Positions 36,490 through 46,324 of a DNA stretch of 64,000 nt are shown piece by piece; position 1 is the first letter of the stretch, and each line of letters starts with the position of its first letter. A program made the translations under genes and the position numbers. The notes below the pieces were generated by a model. That model was not told where the DNA came from, did no database searches, and worked only from the letters and a program-made list of their open reading frames with translations. Origin of the DNA: Flammula alnicola (Eukaryota; Basidiomycota; Agaricomycetes; Agaricales; Strophariaceae). Location of the stretch: positions 310,001-374,000 of the forward strand of contig JADNRV010000023.1 of the NCBI GenBank assembly GCA_015499995.1, read 5' to 3'.

Positions 36490-39210
36490 ATGCCACCGGC
36501 AAAAAAGAAGAGGGAACAAGGTACGCCCCGTCAATCCCAGACCTTGCACGACTTCTTCGGCGCAACACCTCTCGCGCCGCCACCAGCAATAAAATCCACT
36601 GGCAACAAAACTCAAAAGTCTGCTTCAACCAAGTGGAAACCTCCCAGCTCTGGCAGTAAAAAGGAAATTATTGTGATTGACTCAGACAGTGATAATGAAG
36701 TCGAAATCCTGGAGTCGGTAACTGTGAAGAGGCGCAAGTTGAGCCCTAGAAACACGGGTGACAATTCAACCCTCAAGAGAGAGGATTCCTCTTCAAAGGC
36801 GGAGGATACGGGTTCCAGCAGTATCCTGTCCACTCCAAAGGAAGACAACCTCGCGGATGTAACTCCACGGCCACTAGGAGGCGCATACGACGAGATATTC
36901 ACCGCACAACGGGAACATATATCCTTTGGAACTCCTTTTCTCCTCTTGTCCAACAGGCGTCCAGAGGTTCCGGAACGGGAATCCCTGCCGTCCTTTGGGA
37001 AACCATATCTGCTTGGTGCTCTGAGGCGGCCATCTACCGAAAGCTCAGATTCCACTGGGCAATATGCCGTCTCAGTAGCAGCAGGGTCAAATAACAGTTC
37101 AATTGCTAAAGTTGAAGAGAAAGCGGTGGACATCGATCTCACATTAGACGAATGGGAAAATGGCGACGACGAGGATGTCGTTGAGTTCGTCACAGAAGAT
37201 GTTCGCGACATGGAAGGGATGTCCTGTGAAACGTCAAGCAACCGCGACGATGAAATGAATCTCGACCCTGACTCTCGTGGCAATGAAGTTTTGGATAGCT
37301 TGAATAATGTTAGTTCACCGAGGCTAACATCTGGAAACTTACATACTGACAACATTTATGTGCCTTCAGGACTTGCGCGACGAGGGGGCTCTGATACCCA
37401 TACCTGACCTCGAGGATGAAGCGTCGACGTCAAAACCATTCTCTAAATTTCACTCTGAGTTCACAATAAAGTCTTCTTTGACGAGTGGCCCAAAAGACCA
37501 AGTCGGGTGTGATGCTAAAGGACGGGAAAATGGGAATAACGCATTTTCTGTGCTCATGACGTCCTTCAAGGAAAATGAAGTGTGGAAAGAGGCTTCAATT
37601 GCCGAACGCAAGGCCTTTCCCCAACAGAAGTCAAAAGGAGGTCGGCGGAAAGCACCATTTTATAAAGTCCTACAAGGAATGCCTATCGCGGTCGACGCTT
37701 TCAGGTACGGAGCAATACCAGGAGTGACCGCATATTTCCTAACGTTCGCTTTCATTCTTGTTTTGACTGTTATATGCTGACACTTGTCAAATAGGCATGC
37801 CCATTCTGACCATTACACCAATCTTTCCTCCAATTGGAAGAATGGCCCCATCTACTGTTCGCAGGGCACCGCAAACTTGATCGTACACATGCTTTCTGTT
37901 GACCGAAAATGGGTCCACCCTTTGCCGATGGATACGCCTACATTAGTCCCCAATACCAACGGCGTAATGGTGACACTCATTGAAGCAAACCACTGTCCTG
38001 GGTCCTGTCTTTTCTTCTTCGAAGGACTTCAGACCGTTAATGCTGGCGACAGCACCTACAAATCACACTTCGTTGGGTCCTCGAGGACCTTCCGATACCT
38101 CCATTGCGGTGATTTCCGTGCTTCTCCTCGACATGTTCTTCACCCTGCCGTAAAAGGCAAAGCCATAGACCATGTCTACCTCGACACAACTTATCTTGAC
38201 CCAAAGGTGAGCCGATGTCTTACCTCTCGCTGTATCTGCTAATGGTTCGATTGGTCCCAGTACACCTTCCCTCCACAAGCACTTGTTATATCTGCATGCG
38301 CGGAACTAGCCAAGAGGCTCGTCGACGGCCAACCCTTAGAAGACAAGAAGTCTATAATGCTTTCATGGATGTCCCCGTCAGACTCTAAGGGGAAGGAGAA
38401 GGAACGACTAAGGCCGCTGGTCGTCATTGGGTTCGCTGGATCGTCCAATTACCATGCTATATTCGCTGACATTTCATTGATAGAACCTACTCCATTGGCA
38501 AGGAGCGCATTGTCAAAGGTAGGATAGACTTGCTTCCCTGTTAACTTCCTTCGGCCGATAGATAACACATCGATTTCTAGCCATTGCCCAAGCTTTGAAT
38601 ACCAAAGTGTACTGTGATGCACGGAAGTCGGCCATCCTGAAATGCCAAAGTGATCCTGAATTGGATGCTTTACTCACTGCCAATCCACTGGATGCTATCG
38701 TTCATCTTGTACCACTAGGTTCGGTTACTTCGGACCATCTGAAAACCTATCTCGACCGTTTCAAGGGATCTTATAGTAAGATAATCGCGTTTCGACCCAC
38801 AGGTTGGACGTAAGTGTTTCGGCATATCTTGCGCGATCGTATTCCAGGACTGACAAAACATGATTTACAGTTACACCCAGGCGGCAGGTACCAATCAACT
38901 GCCCACTATTTCGAGCATTCTCCAAACTGCGTCTTCCCTGAAAGACTACAAGCACACAGATCTGAAAGTTTCAGCACAATCAACACCAGCTCTGCAGCTC
39001 TATCCAGTCCCATACTCGGAGCACTCCTCTTTCTACGAGCTAACGTGCTTCGCCATGTCATTCCCATGGATAAAAATGATAGCGACAGTCAATGTAGGCA
39101 GTGAAACAAGCCGGGGTAAAATGGCAAAGTGGGTAGCTAAATGGGAAGCTGAGAGAAGGAAAACAATCGAAGACACAATAGTACCTTATCGTCACCCAGA
39201 TTACTGGTAA
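36490..39210 (+). CDS. PSO2: SNM1/PSO2 interstrand cross-link repair nuclease
   Basis: A 5'-exonuclease of the metallo-beta-lactamase/beta-CASP group used in repair of DNA interstrand cross-links. The N-terminus is basic ([11 protein letters not shown]) and contains SQTLHDFFG, which matches a PCNA-interacting box except that the leading Gln is Ser. A long disordered acidic region follows. The catalytic domain starts near 37,650. The metal-binding motif [10 protein letters not shown] is rebuilt exactly across an intron at about 37,745-37,793. Downstream motifs are [25 protein letters not shown] and [11 protein letters not shown]. The C-terminal DRMBL part has [15 protein letters not shown] see no clear UBZ zinc finger. 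The start at 36490 is preferred to an upstream in-frame ATG at 36400 because the conserved-looking sequence begins here. The stop is at 39208-39210. Confidence 0.92.
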
Positions 39211-39345
39211 TAGGCATGGATGGTCTGGAATTTTTTTTCATTTGTCCACTCAAACTCAAGAGCACCATGGTTTGCATGATTGTGGCATGTGGAGGGCATA
39301 CAAAACATAGACAACGAAGAAAAGAAGAAGGAATGAACCCAATCT

Positions 39346-40479
39346 TTACTCGGCCGCTCGCTTTCTCCTGACGTCGCGCTCCTCAGAGATCGTAAGCTTG
39401 GTACCCTTGCCCTTGGGCAACGATATCCAAGGCTTGATGCCCTCACCAATGACGAAAATGTTAGTGACACTAAAATAAAAAAAAGTTTTAGCAGAGGTTC
39501 AATACGAGGGAAAATATGCGCACCGGGTGGCGAAAGTCCTGTCCAAGGAATCCTTAACGTGGACAATATCGAAACCTCCGATGTGCTTCTCCCTGTGCAC
39601 AATGATGCCAGCCCTTCCCATGTTACGTCCACCGGTGACCATAACGATGTTGCCTGTGTCGAACTTGACGAAATCGGTAAGTTTGCCTTGCTCGAGATCG
39701 TACTTGACGGTGTCGTTGACACGGATATGGGGATCAGGGTAGCGGATGGTGCGGCCGTCGTGGGTGACAATGTGGGGAACACCACCGTTACCGATAGCGA
39801 CGCGGCGAACTTTCAGGAGCTTATAGTTGGCTTCCTCAGGGGTAATGCGGTGGATGGTGAAACGGCCCTTGACATCGTAGAGGAGACGGAAGTGCTCTCC
39901 GGATTTTTCGATGGAGATAACATCTTTGAAAATATAAGATCAGCCCTTCTATTAAATAAGCCGAAGTGAGGCCGACGCACCCATGAATCCAGCAGGGTAG
40001 GTAGGGTCCGTGCGGACCTTTCCGTCGATTTTGATCAAGCGTTGCTTGACAATGGAGGTGACTTCACGTCCAGTCAAGGCGTACTTTAGCCTGTTGCGGA
40101 GGAAGACGGTGAGGGGGAGAGATTCCCGGAGTTTGTGGGGTCCAGGAGAGGGACGAGGAGCCTATGACAGTACCAAATTTCCTATGCTTCAGCGATGCTT
40201 CCCAAGTACAGCAGATCTGCACATACATATGTCCCACTCAATTTGTCCAACATCCATGAAGAGGGGGCGCTGAGGCGCTTCAAATGCTTTTTGGGTCCAC
40301 GAGCCTATGCAAAGAAAGCGTCAGTCTCCACTGGCACGCGACGAGATAATTCGTCCAAGAGCCCGTCGGAAGGTCATCCAGCATGATGTCCTTGCATCCA
40401 TCGGTTGGGATCGCAATTTCTTCAGAATAACCACCAGGACGGGCTCTTGGACACCATTCGGATGGAAAGTACGGACCAT
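39346..40479 (-). CDS. RPS4: 40S ribosomal protein S4
   Basis: Cytosolic small-subunit protein eS4. The mature sequence is nearly complete: [111 protein letters not shown], and a basic end RRKRAAE with TAA at 39348-39346. The ARGPKKH exon begins directly after an intron acceptor, so the start Met must come from a one-codon first exon. The best candidate I find is ATG at 40479-40477, followed by GTCCGT. RPL43 in this window uses the same ATG-only first exon with GTTCGT. The 5' end is therefore tentative; the rest is firm. Confidence 0.9.
40363..40452. repeat. 15-bp perfect inverted repeat at the RPS4 5' end
   Basis: GTCCAAGAGCCCGTC at 40363-40377 is the exact reverse complement of 40438-40452, with 60 bp between. 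It lies inside the putative first intron of RPS4. It could form a hairpin or mark an old inversion. Confidence 0.7.
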
Positions 40480-40689
40480 ATTGTGCTGAAGTCTTCTTGA
40501 AGATGGCGGAGGGTGTCGGCGTACCCGTTGTCGAGAGGCTTTTGGCGACCTTCTTGGAAGACCACGTGGGGAAAAGTTGAGTCCGTCACGCAGTCACCAT
40601 AGGTCACATATATCCTTCAACCTCGCCACGAGCGCTTGCGCTTCAAGTCACTGCACACGCGCGCGACACCGATACAACACGTTGGTGTG

Positions 40690-40940
40690 CCTAGTAAAGT
40701 CGTTCAGCATTTTCCCTGAGGTCATATCCATCAGCTGCAGATGAGCATCCAGTGTGGTTATAAGAAGCGTTTGGCTATCTTGCGTAGCCACAACCGACGT
40801 GACAGGCCCTGCAACAGTCAGAATTAGCATATACCCTTCGCACGGAAATCAACGTAAGACTGCTGCTGGTTTTGCTGTTGCTGTTCAAGCGCTTGCTGCT
40901 GCTGCTGCTGCTGCTGCTGCACTTGCGCTTGTTGCTGCAG
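40690..40940 (-). pseudogene. WDR83/MORG1-like WD40 fragment with a polyglutamine tract
   Basis: A stretch reads GPVTSVVATQDSQTLLITT, LDAHLQLMDMTSGKMLNDF and TRHTNVLYRCRA, then runs into a stop. This is the segment spanning two WD40 blades in the scaffold protein WDR83/MORG1 (LMDM-TGKMLNDFTGHTN-YRCRA). Upstream, in another frame, are glutamine-rich codons (CAG repeats) ending QQSYVDFRAKG. No start, other blades or C-terminus can be found on either side. The fragment is therefore a partial duplicate or relic. A further open stretch to its right (about 40,585-40,320, -) has unrecognised protein-like sequence. Confidence 0.6.
40895..40920. repeat. Trinucleotide (CTG/CAG) microsatellite
   Basis: About nine perfect GCT units, flanked by imperfect copies from 40,862 to 40,940. 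On the minus strand they read as CAG and would encode polyglutamine in the WDR83-like relic. Confidence 0.8.
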
Positions 40941-41238
40941 ACAATTAAGGCGCCCAGGCCGGAATACCACTGCGGTCTCGTATTGACCAAGTATTGAATC
41001 TTTCGTATTCCAAATAATTAAAAGCCTTTACATTACTTGAAGTGTCTTTCAGTCCTACTAAATAAATACCAATACAGAATTCAAACTAAATAAAACCAGG
41101 TTAAAGTAGGCAGGAAATCGACCAAGGTGCCAGTCAAACCATGCCTCGAAAAATACGACTCTATATGCGATGGATGAATGATGGTAAGTGAAGGTCACAT
41201 ATATGTCTAGTTTGTGCAGCTGTTCTGTGAGTCTTGTC
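40941..41238. other. Intergenic region between WDR83-like relic and transporter
   Basis: Should contain the 3' end of the transporter gene. I see no other gene or repeat. Confidence 0.4.
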
Positions 41239-42905
41239 TTAAGTTCGTACAGAAACAAATAATTTACGCGAGCACAGGGAGCGGTTCGTAGGCGTGGTGG
41301 AGATGTGACTCAATCCGTCTCTACTTTGGCCTGTGTATCCGTGCATCGTAGGTAGTGGAATTGTTTTAGAAGGAGGCGAATCATTCGACAATGGCGGTGA
41401 AGGATATAGAACCACCGGAGATGTGACAGTTTCCTTTATGGAGAGTATGTTCTCAGAAGTTTTAATATGCAGCCCGGATGTGGGCGGCGGCCTATAGTAC
41501 TGCTGTGAGTATGGCATATGGGAAGTTAGTGATGCTTGCCGAGGGCGTCCGTATACTGTGCCCGATCCCAAGCCTGATGCTTCTAGGGCTGGATATTCCG
41601 TCGGCAGGTCTGGAGGCGTCTCGGTGCCCAACAGCATCTTCGACTCTTCCTTGGTACTCGGCAACATCATATCCCGATTCGCCTCTATTCTTCGCAGTTT
41701 CTTTTCACCCTTTTCGACGTCTCCTTTCGCGTTGTTGTACATGTAAAGACCCGTGAAGGTCATGCAAATACCGAAGGCTTGCATAGGATGCACTGATTGA
41801 CTAAACCAAACAATGGCGATGCAGATGACGGCCACACGCTTGATAAGTGAGGCAATCGAATATGTGACAGGAGATGTAGAGGAAAGGATGACGAAGGCGA
41901 TAATGTTCTGCGCGTAGTGGACAGTACCATTCATAACGAAATAGTAGGGGACAGAATGGGGAGGTGGGCTTCCTTTAGCTGGAATGGCCGGCGTTGCCCC
42001 AGCCAAAAGGAGTGGAAGGTCGTAATAGACCCATATAGGGATCATGAGAAGGAATGCCATCCCAGATGAATACAAGAGTAAGTTCATCTTGTCGAGTTTG
42101 TGGGAGGACGATGAAGTTCCGGCGGTATGGGATGGCATAATTTTCTTGAAGAAAATATTCGAGCTCACGAATACGAGGGCGGAACCGAAGGCGCAAAGCA
42201 AGCCAATGGTGTTCGAGGCTGACACGTCGAAGGAACATGCCAACATGACGCCGAGTGTAAGAGGCAGGAGTGATACATAGGTCTTGCTCGAATAACTAAC
42301 CCCGAAAAGCAAAGCATAAGCAGCAACTGTGAATAAAGGCGATAAAGCCTAACCAAGTCTCAGTGTTAGTTTTTCTTCAGTTCGAAGACCTATCACTACT
42401 CACTTTGATTGTATGGACGGTGCTGACTGGTATTCTGGAGATGGCTATACTCGAAAAGATGTGTCCACCGACTTGGAATAAGCCCATGGGAAATGTGCTG
42501 TGTATGATTGCCCACGTCGGCATCCGCAACTTTGAGAACCGACCAATGGGACATGAACAGGAGGCAATAGAAAGCGACGAAGCCGAACTGGACAAAGGTG
42601 AGGGTGATGGGATAACGGAACTGGTTCAGAATGGCTTTTCCGGTGTTCGATGACAGCGCAGATGTGGTATACCATAGGCTGCATAACAGAACAAAGAGGA
42701 AGTTGGAAGATTGGGTCGTCGAGGTCATTGAAGGCCTTCCGGTGACATATGCCCTGGCCGATCGTCTGCCGGAAAAGGGCAGATAACGCGAAACCACATT
42801 AGGCAGCTCCGCGAGAGATGAACTGAACTTGGTGGCCATCTTCTGAACCCAGGGCTTGTCGTTTGTCCACACGGGACTGTACATGGGGAGCCGTCCAGCG
42901 TGCAA
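41239..42905 (-). CDS. Triose-phosphate-transporter family membrane protein, SLY41-like
   Basis: A multi-pass nucleotide-sugar/triose-phosphate translocator of the TPT/SLC35 superfamily, expected in the ER or Golgi membrane. Membrane helices are evident (NFLFVLLCSLWYTTSALSSN, YALLFGVSYSSKTYVSLLPL, FGSALVFVSSNIFFKKI, FLLMIPIWVYY). Family motifs are SRIPVSTVHTIK followed after an intron by ALSPLFTV, then VPYYFVMNGTVHYAQN and SPVTYSIASLIKRV, as in yeast Sly41. The C-terminal tail is long and hydrophilic. One irregularity: the sequence runs in one frame to about LLFMSHWSVLK and then continues in another as SKLRMPTWAIIHSTFPMG. A shift of +1 near 42,530-42,550 is needed, and no good intron explains it. 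This may be a sequencing error or a true frameshift. Substrate is not predictable. Confidence 0.82.
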
Positions 42906-43237
42906 ACCCCATCCTACTTCTCGTTGTCGGTTATTTTCGTGAGCAAAACGTGGGTTGAAATCGTAGACATGAACGGCGGGGGTGACATGACTGTCGGGTC
43001 GAAGACGGAAGGATGGAGGATTTAGTAGATAAATGGGAGCATTCAGGATAAGGGATAAGGGCGATGTCGAAGGATGAAACGCTGGAATTGATGCGGTGTT
43101 CAGGATGACAGAAAGTGGTCAGCAACGGCCCACACATTATGTAAGCACATCTTATCAGATTGTGTGGCGTGAATAGTTTCCCCACACACACCACCGAGAA
43201 CTTCTATCACTGATACACTCATAGCACGTTTATAAGA
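42906..43237. promoter_or_regulatory. Divergent intergenic region, transporter and SFH5-like gene
   Basis: 332 bp between the start codons of two divergent genes. No recognised element. Confidence 0.4.
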
Positions 43238-44860
43238 ATGTCAGAAACTGCCTCAGCACATGCACCTGCACCCGCAGCCGCACCGTCGCCTGCAGTCCAG
43301 CCTACACCAGTGACGACCACTGCCAGTGAACCAGATTCGCCTCCTGCTCCTGCTCCTGGAGCTACACCTGTTGCCACGACCGCTGTAGCGGTACCAGAAC
43401 CAACTCCAGCGCCAGAAAGTCTCACACTTGAACCTATTCCCGATCCTACACCTGTACTGCAGCGGTGCCGGAACCCACCCCTGCACCGGAAACCGTCGCT
43501 CCAGTCGCACCCGCACCCGGGCCAATTTCCACGACGGGTGCCGCTGTACCGGAACCAACTCCAGCATCAGAAATACCTGCTCCGTTGCACCTGCAGTCCC
43601 AACTCCTGCCCCTGTCGCTTCTTTGAGATGCTCCTGAGAAGCCCAAACCTGAACAAGTGCCCGTTGCTGCCTCTACGGCAGAAGTTGCATCCACATCGGC
43701 GTCAAACTCAGAGACGCCAGAATTGGAAAGTCCCCTCACCAAGAAATTCACTGAAGCTGAGTGGAAAGCACTCAAAGAATTCGGGTGCGTGTGTTCGTCG
43801 TCTGCGATGCGGGTATAGAAGGGTTAAAACGTTCGCCTAGGTACAACTCCCGACATCTTCGCGGATGCGTTCCCTGATAATGCCAAAGCACGAAACACGC
43901 CTATAAATATCTGGGGCGTAAATGTGGACCCAAATAGCCCGCAAACCGATGTACGCGTCAGTGTCATACTCGTGAAATTCCTTCGTGCAAGGTGGAGTCC
44001 AACAGCATTTAGTTGAGGCTATTATTATTGACATGACTATGACATAGGAATTTAAGCGTTCGCGACACGCGCGACATGCTTATCGGCACATTACGCTGGA
44101 GAGAGTCTTTCAATATTAAAGCAGCCCTTGAAGAGGATTTCCCTCAGGATATTTTTGGAACTTAGGGCACGTTTTTGGACGCGATAAAGCCGGACGACCC
44201 GTGGTGTACGTGAATTGTCTCCACCATTTTCGACATTTCCTAATATTCTTATCCAAAGCTATAACATTTACGGAGGAAACCAGGACCTCAAAGCCGTATT
44301 TGGGGATGTGCAAAGATTCATTCGGTAAAAGCCACCCCTCCGTTATTGTTGCTTCGTTGCTAATATCTGTCCACAGTTGGCGTGTGGCTCTTATGGAGAG
44401 AAGTGTAGACCTCCTGGACTTTACTGAAATGATCAAACGCTTCAAATTCATGGTAAGGGACTCGCACTTCATTAGATTCGAGTAACTAACGTCGTGCATA
44501 GACTACGAAGGCGTCAGCTTGACCAGTAGAGATGCCAACTCCAAGGCAGCCGCGGCCGAGGCAAGCAACATCTTCCAAAGCCACTACCCCGAACTCCTGG
44601 TATGCCTTCTAAATATTATCGACGATTCAAACCTAGGTTTATTGACATATTTGTTTCAATAGTACAAGAAGTTCTTCATCAACGTGCCAACCCTCCTCAA
44701 CTGGATCTTCTGGGCCTTTAAACCTCTTCTATCGGCCAACACCCTTGCGAAGATGTCCGTCGTTGGTACTGGGCATCATGCAATCAAGAAAACTCTCTCT
44801 GAGTTTATTGATGTCAAAGAGTTGCCAAAGAAGTACGGAGGCAATGCGGATGCGTTCTAA
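43238..44860 (+). CDS. SFH5: SFH5-type CRAL-TRIO phosphatidylinositol transfer protein
   Basis: A Sec14-superfamily lipid-transfer protein, probably acting at ER-plasma membrane contacts as yeast Sfh5 does. The core is split over several exons: TPELESPLTKKFTEAEWKAL, FADAFPDNAKARNTPINIWG, VILVKFLRARNLSV, RDMLIGTLRWRESF, and NLGHVFGRDKAGRPVVYN. The CRAL-TRIO lobe follows: DYEGVSLTSRDANSKAAAAE, YPELLYKKFFINVPTLLNWI, LLSANTLAKMSVVGTG, ending KKYGGNADAF. The N-terminus from the ATG at 43238 is Pro/Ala-rich with an imperfect repeat AVPEPTPAPE. This repeat appears three times but not in one frame: copy 1 (43388) is in frame with the ATG, copies 2 and 3 (43462, 43543) are in another, and a TGA at 43624 interrupts. 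The N-terminal joins are therefore doubtful. Confidence 0.82.
43388..43575 (+). repeat. Imperfect tandem repeat coding AVPEPTPAPE
   Basis: Three diverged copies begin at 43388, 43462 and 43543. They are separated by other Pro/Ala-rich sequence, and the reading frame changes between copies 1 and 2. Such repeats are prone to slippage, which may explain the frame breaks in this gene. Confidence 0.65.
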
Positions 44861-45280
44861 ATATTGCGCTTTGGAAAGTCTTGTAACAATTATTTTGGAA
44901 GTTTTCGGACGACTGATTTTCTACCTTCTTTCTATGCCCTCTGCCTCATTTTGGTGGATTTTCCCATTCCTCTTCTTGGAACATTCGAGTCTTTCTCGCT
45001 TTGATAAGCGTCGCCACAACTCATTTAAATAATACCATTTTCACATAATCCATTTGCTATCATCCGCATTCTAAGCGAAATCGCAAAGACAATCAGGACG
45101 AGCGCAGGGGTATTCCGTTTGTTTGAATAAGACATTTATCTGATAAGATTAATAAGTGTGCAGTGGCTTTGAACTATACAGTTTACCGGAAACTCCCGTT
45201 CATCTTCCCACGCACCGCTCCAATTATCGTCGAGGGCTACTCACGTCGCAAATCCGACCCAACCCCGTAATTTCTTCAAG
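44861..45280. other. Intergenic between SFH5-like gene and RPL43
   Basis: Holds the SFH5 3' end and the RPL43 promoter. Pyrimidine-rich patches occur near 44,950-44,990. No further gene was found. Confidence 0.4.
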
Positions 45281-45810
45281 ATGGTTCGTTTTCAAGCTTG
45301 TATGCGTCCGGAGTGCACAGTCTAACATTGTATACCCTTCACAGACAAAACGCACCAAGAAAGTAGGAATCACCGGTAAATACGGTACTGTGAGTGGACA
45401 TACAATGAACTACCTACCTATTGAGATCCAAAACTAAATGCTCGTATCTCGATGTTATAGCGTTATGGTGCCTCCCTGCGTAAGCAGGTCAAAAAGATGG
45501 AAATCTCCCAGCACGCACGATACACCTGCACTTTCTGCGGAAAGGTCTGTAGCTCCTACTTTGGGAAAAGGCCTTTGTTGATGTTGCTTTTTATAATCGC
45601 ACAGGACTCAGTGAAGAGGACCGCCGTTGGAATCTGGCATTGCAGCGCTTGCAGAAAGACAATTGCGGGGGGTGCATGGAGCGTCTCGACAACGGCAGCT
45701 GCCACAGTCCGCAGGTGCGTCCGTCGTAACTTGTACATAACCGGAATCCATTTTCTAATCTGCGTGTTTACAGCACGGTCCGTCGGTTGCGCGAACTCAC
45801 AGAGGCATAG
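45281..45810 (+). CDS. RPL43: 60S ribosomal protein L43 (eL43, L37a)
   Basis: Large-subunit zinc-ribbon protein of about 92 residues. The first exon is only the ATG at 45281, followed by the donor GTTCGT. The second exon starts [15 protein letters not shown]. Later exons read [63 protein letters not shown] and [12 protein letters not shown], with TAG at 45808-45810. The zinc-binding Cys pairs (CTFC and CSAC) are intact. Four introns of about 50-65 nt. Confidence 0.95.
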
Positions 45811-46324
45811 AGTTCTTGGGGTCCCTTTTCTTTCACCACTGCTTGCATCCTTTGTATGTTATGCCTCATGAATTCCATGATATGAACACCTAGGCGTAAA
45901 TACGACATCAATGTGTGCCATGCTTGAAAGCGGTGTTACGGAAGTCAGGTATCGACTGACCATCCTTCTTCCAGGGCACTCATGTTAACAATATTCGCCC
46001 CTCTTCGCATATCGCGCATATTTACGCTCAGTTTTCAAGGACGCAATTTTGCCATTCGAGAACGTCTTGAGAATTTAGATTATGGAAATAATTTGGTGAC
46101 TTGTCCAGCGGAATTACCATCTCGTGTTTGCTCTTCCAGTTTGTCTTGATTCTCCGAGCGCGAGGGGGCACTGTTTGTGTACGCGCCAAGTTTTGGACTG
46201 CGAGACCCTCTGTGGTTTTAGTTGGATGCTACATGCGTATCCTAAATTTCAGTCGCCTGTATTCACAGGACGAAATCCCACAAGCTGGGGTGACAATGGT
46301 ATAGAACGTAAGGAGGTGAAGTAG
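45811..46324. other. Convergent intergenic region, RPL43 and PAF1
   Basis: 514 bp between facing stop codons. Small open frames exist, but nothing resembles a known protein and I see no repeat. Confidence 0.4.

Noticed and set aside
36612..37355. 247-codon minus-strand open frame
   Set aside because: Antisense to the disordered N-terminal region of SNM1, whose own frame leads into the conserved nuclease domain.
39559..39969. 136-codon plus-strand open frame
   Set aside because: Antisense to the main RPS4 exons.
43253..43775. Minus-strand Gly/Ala/Val-rich frames
   Set aside because: Reverse complement of the Pro/Ala repeat of the SFH5-like gene; no independent support.
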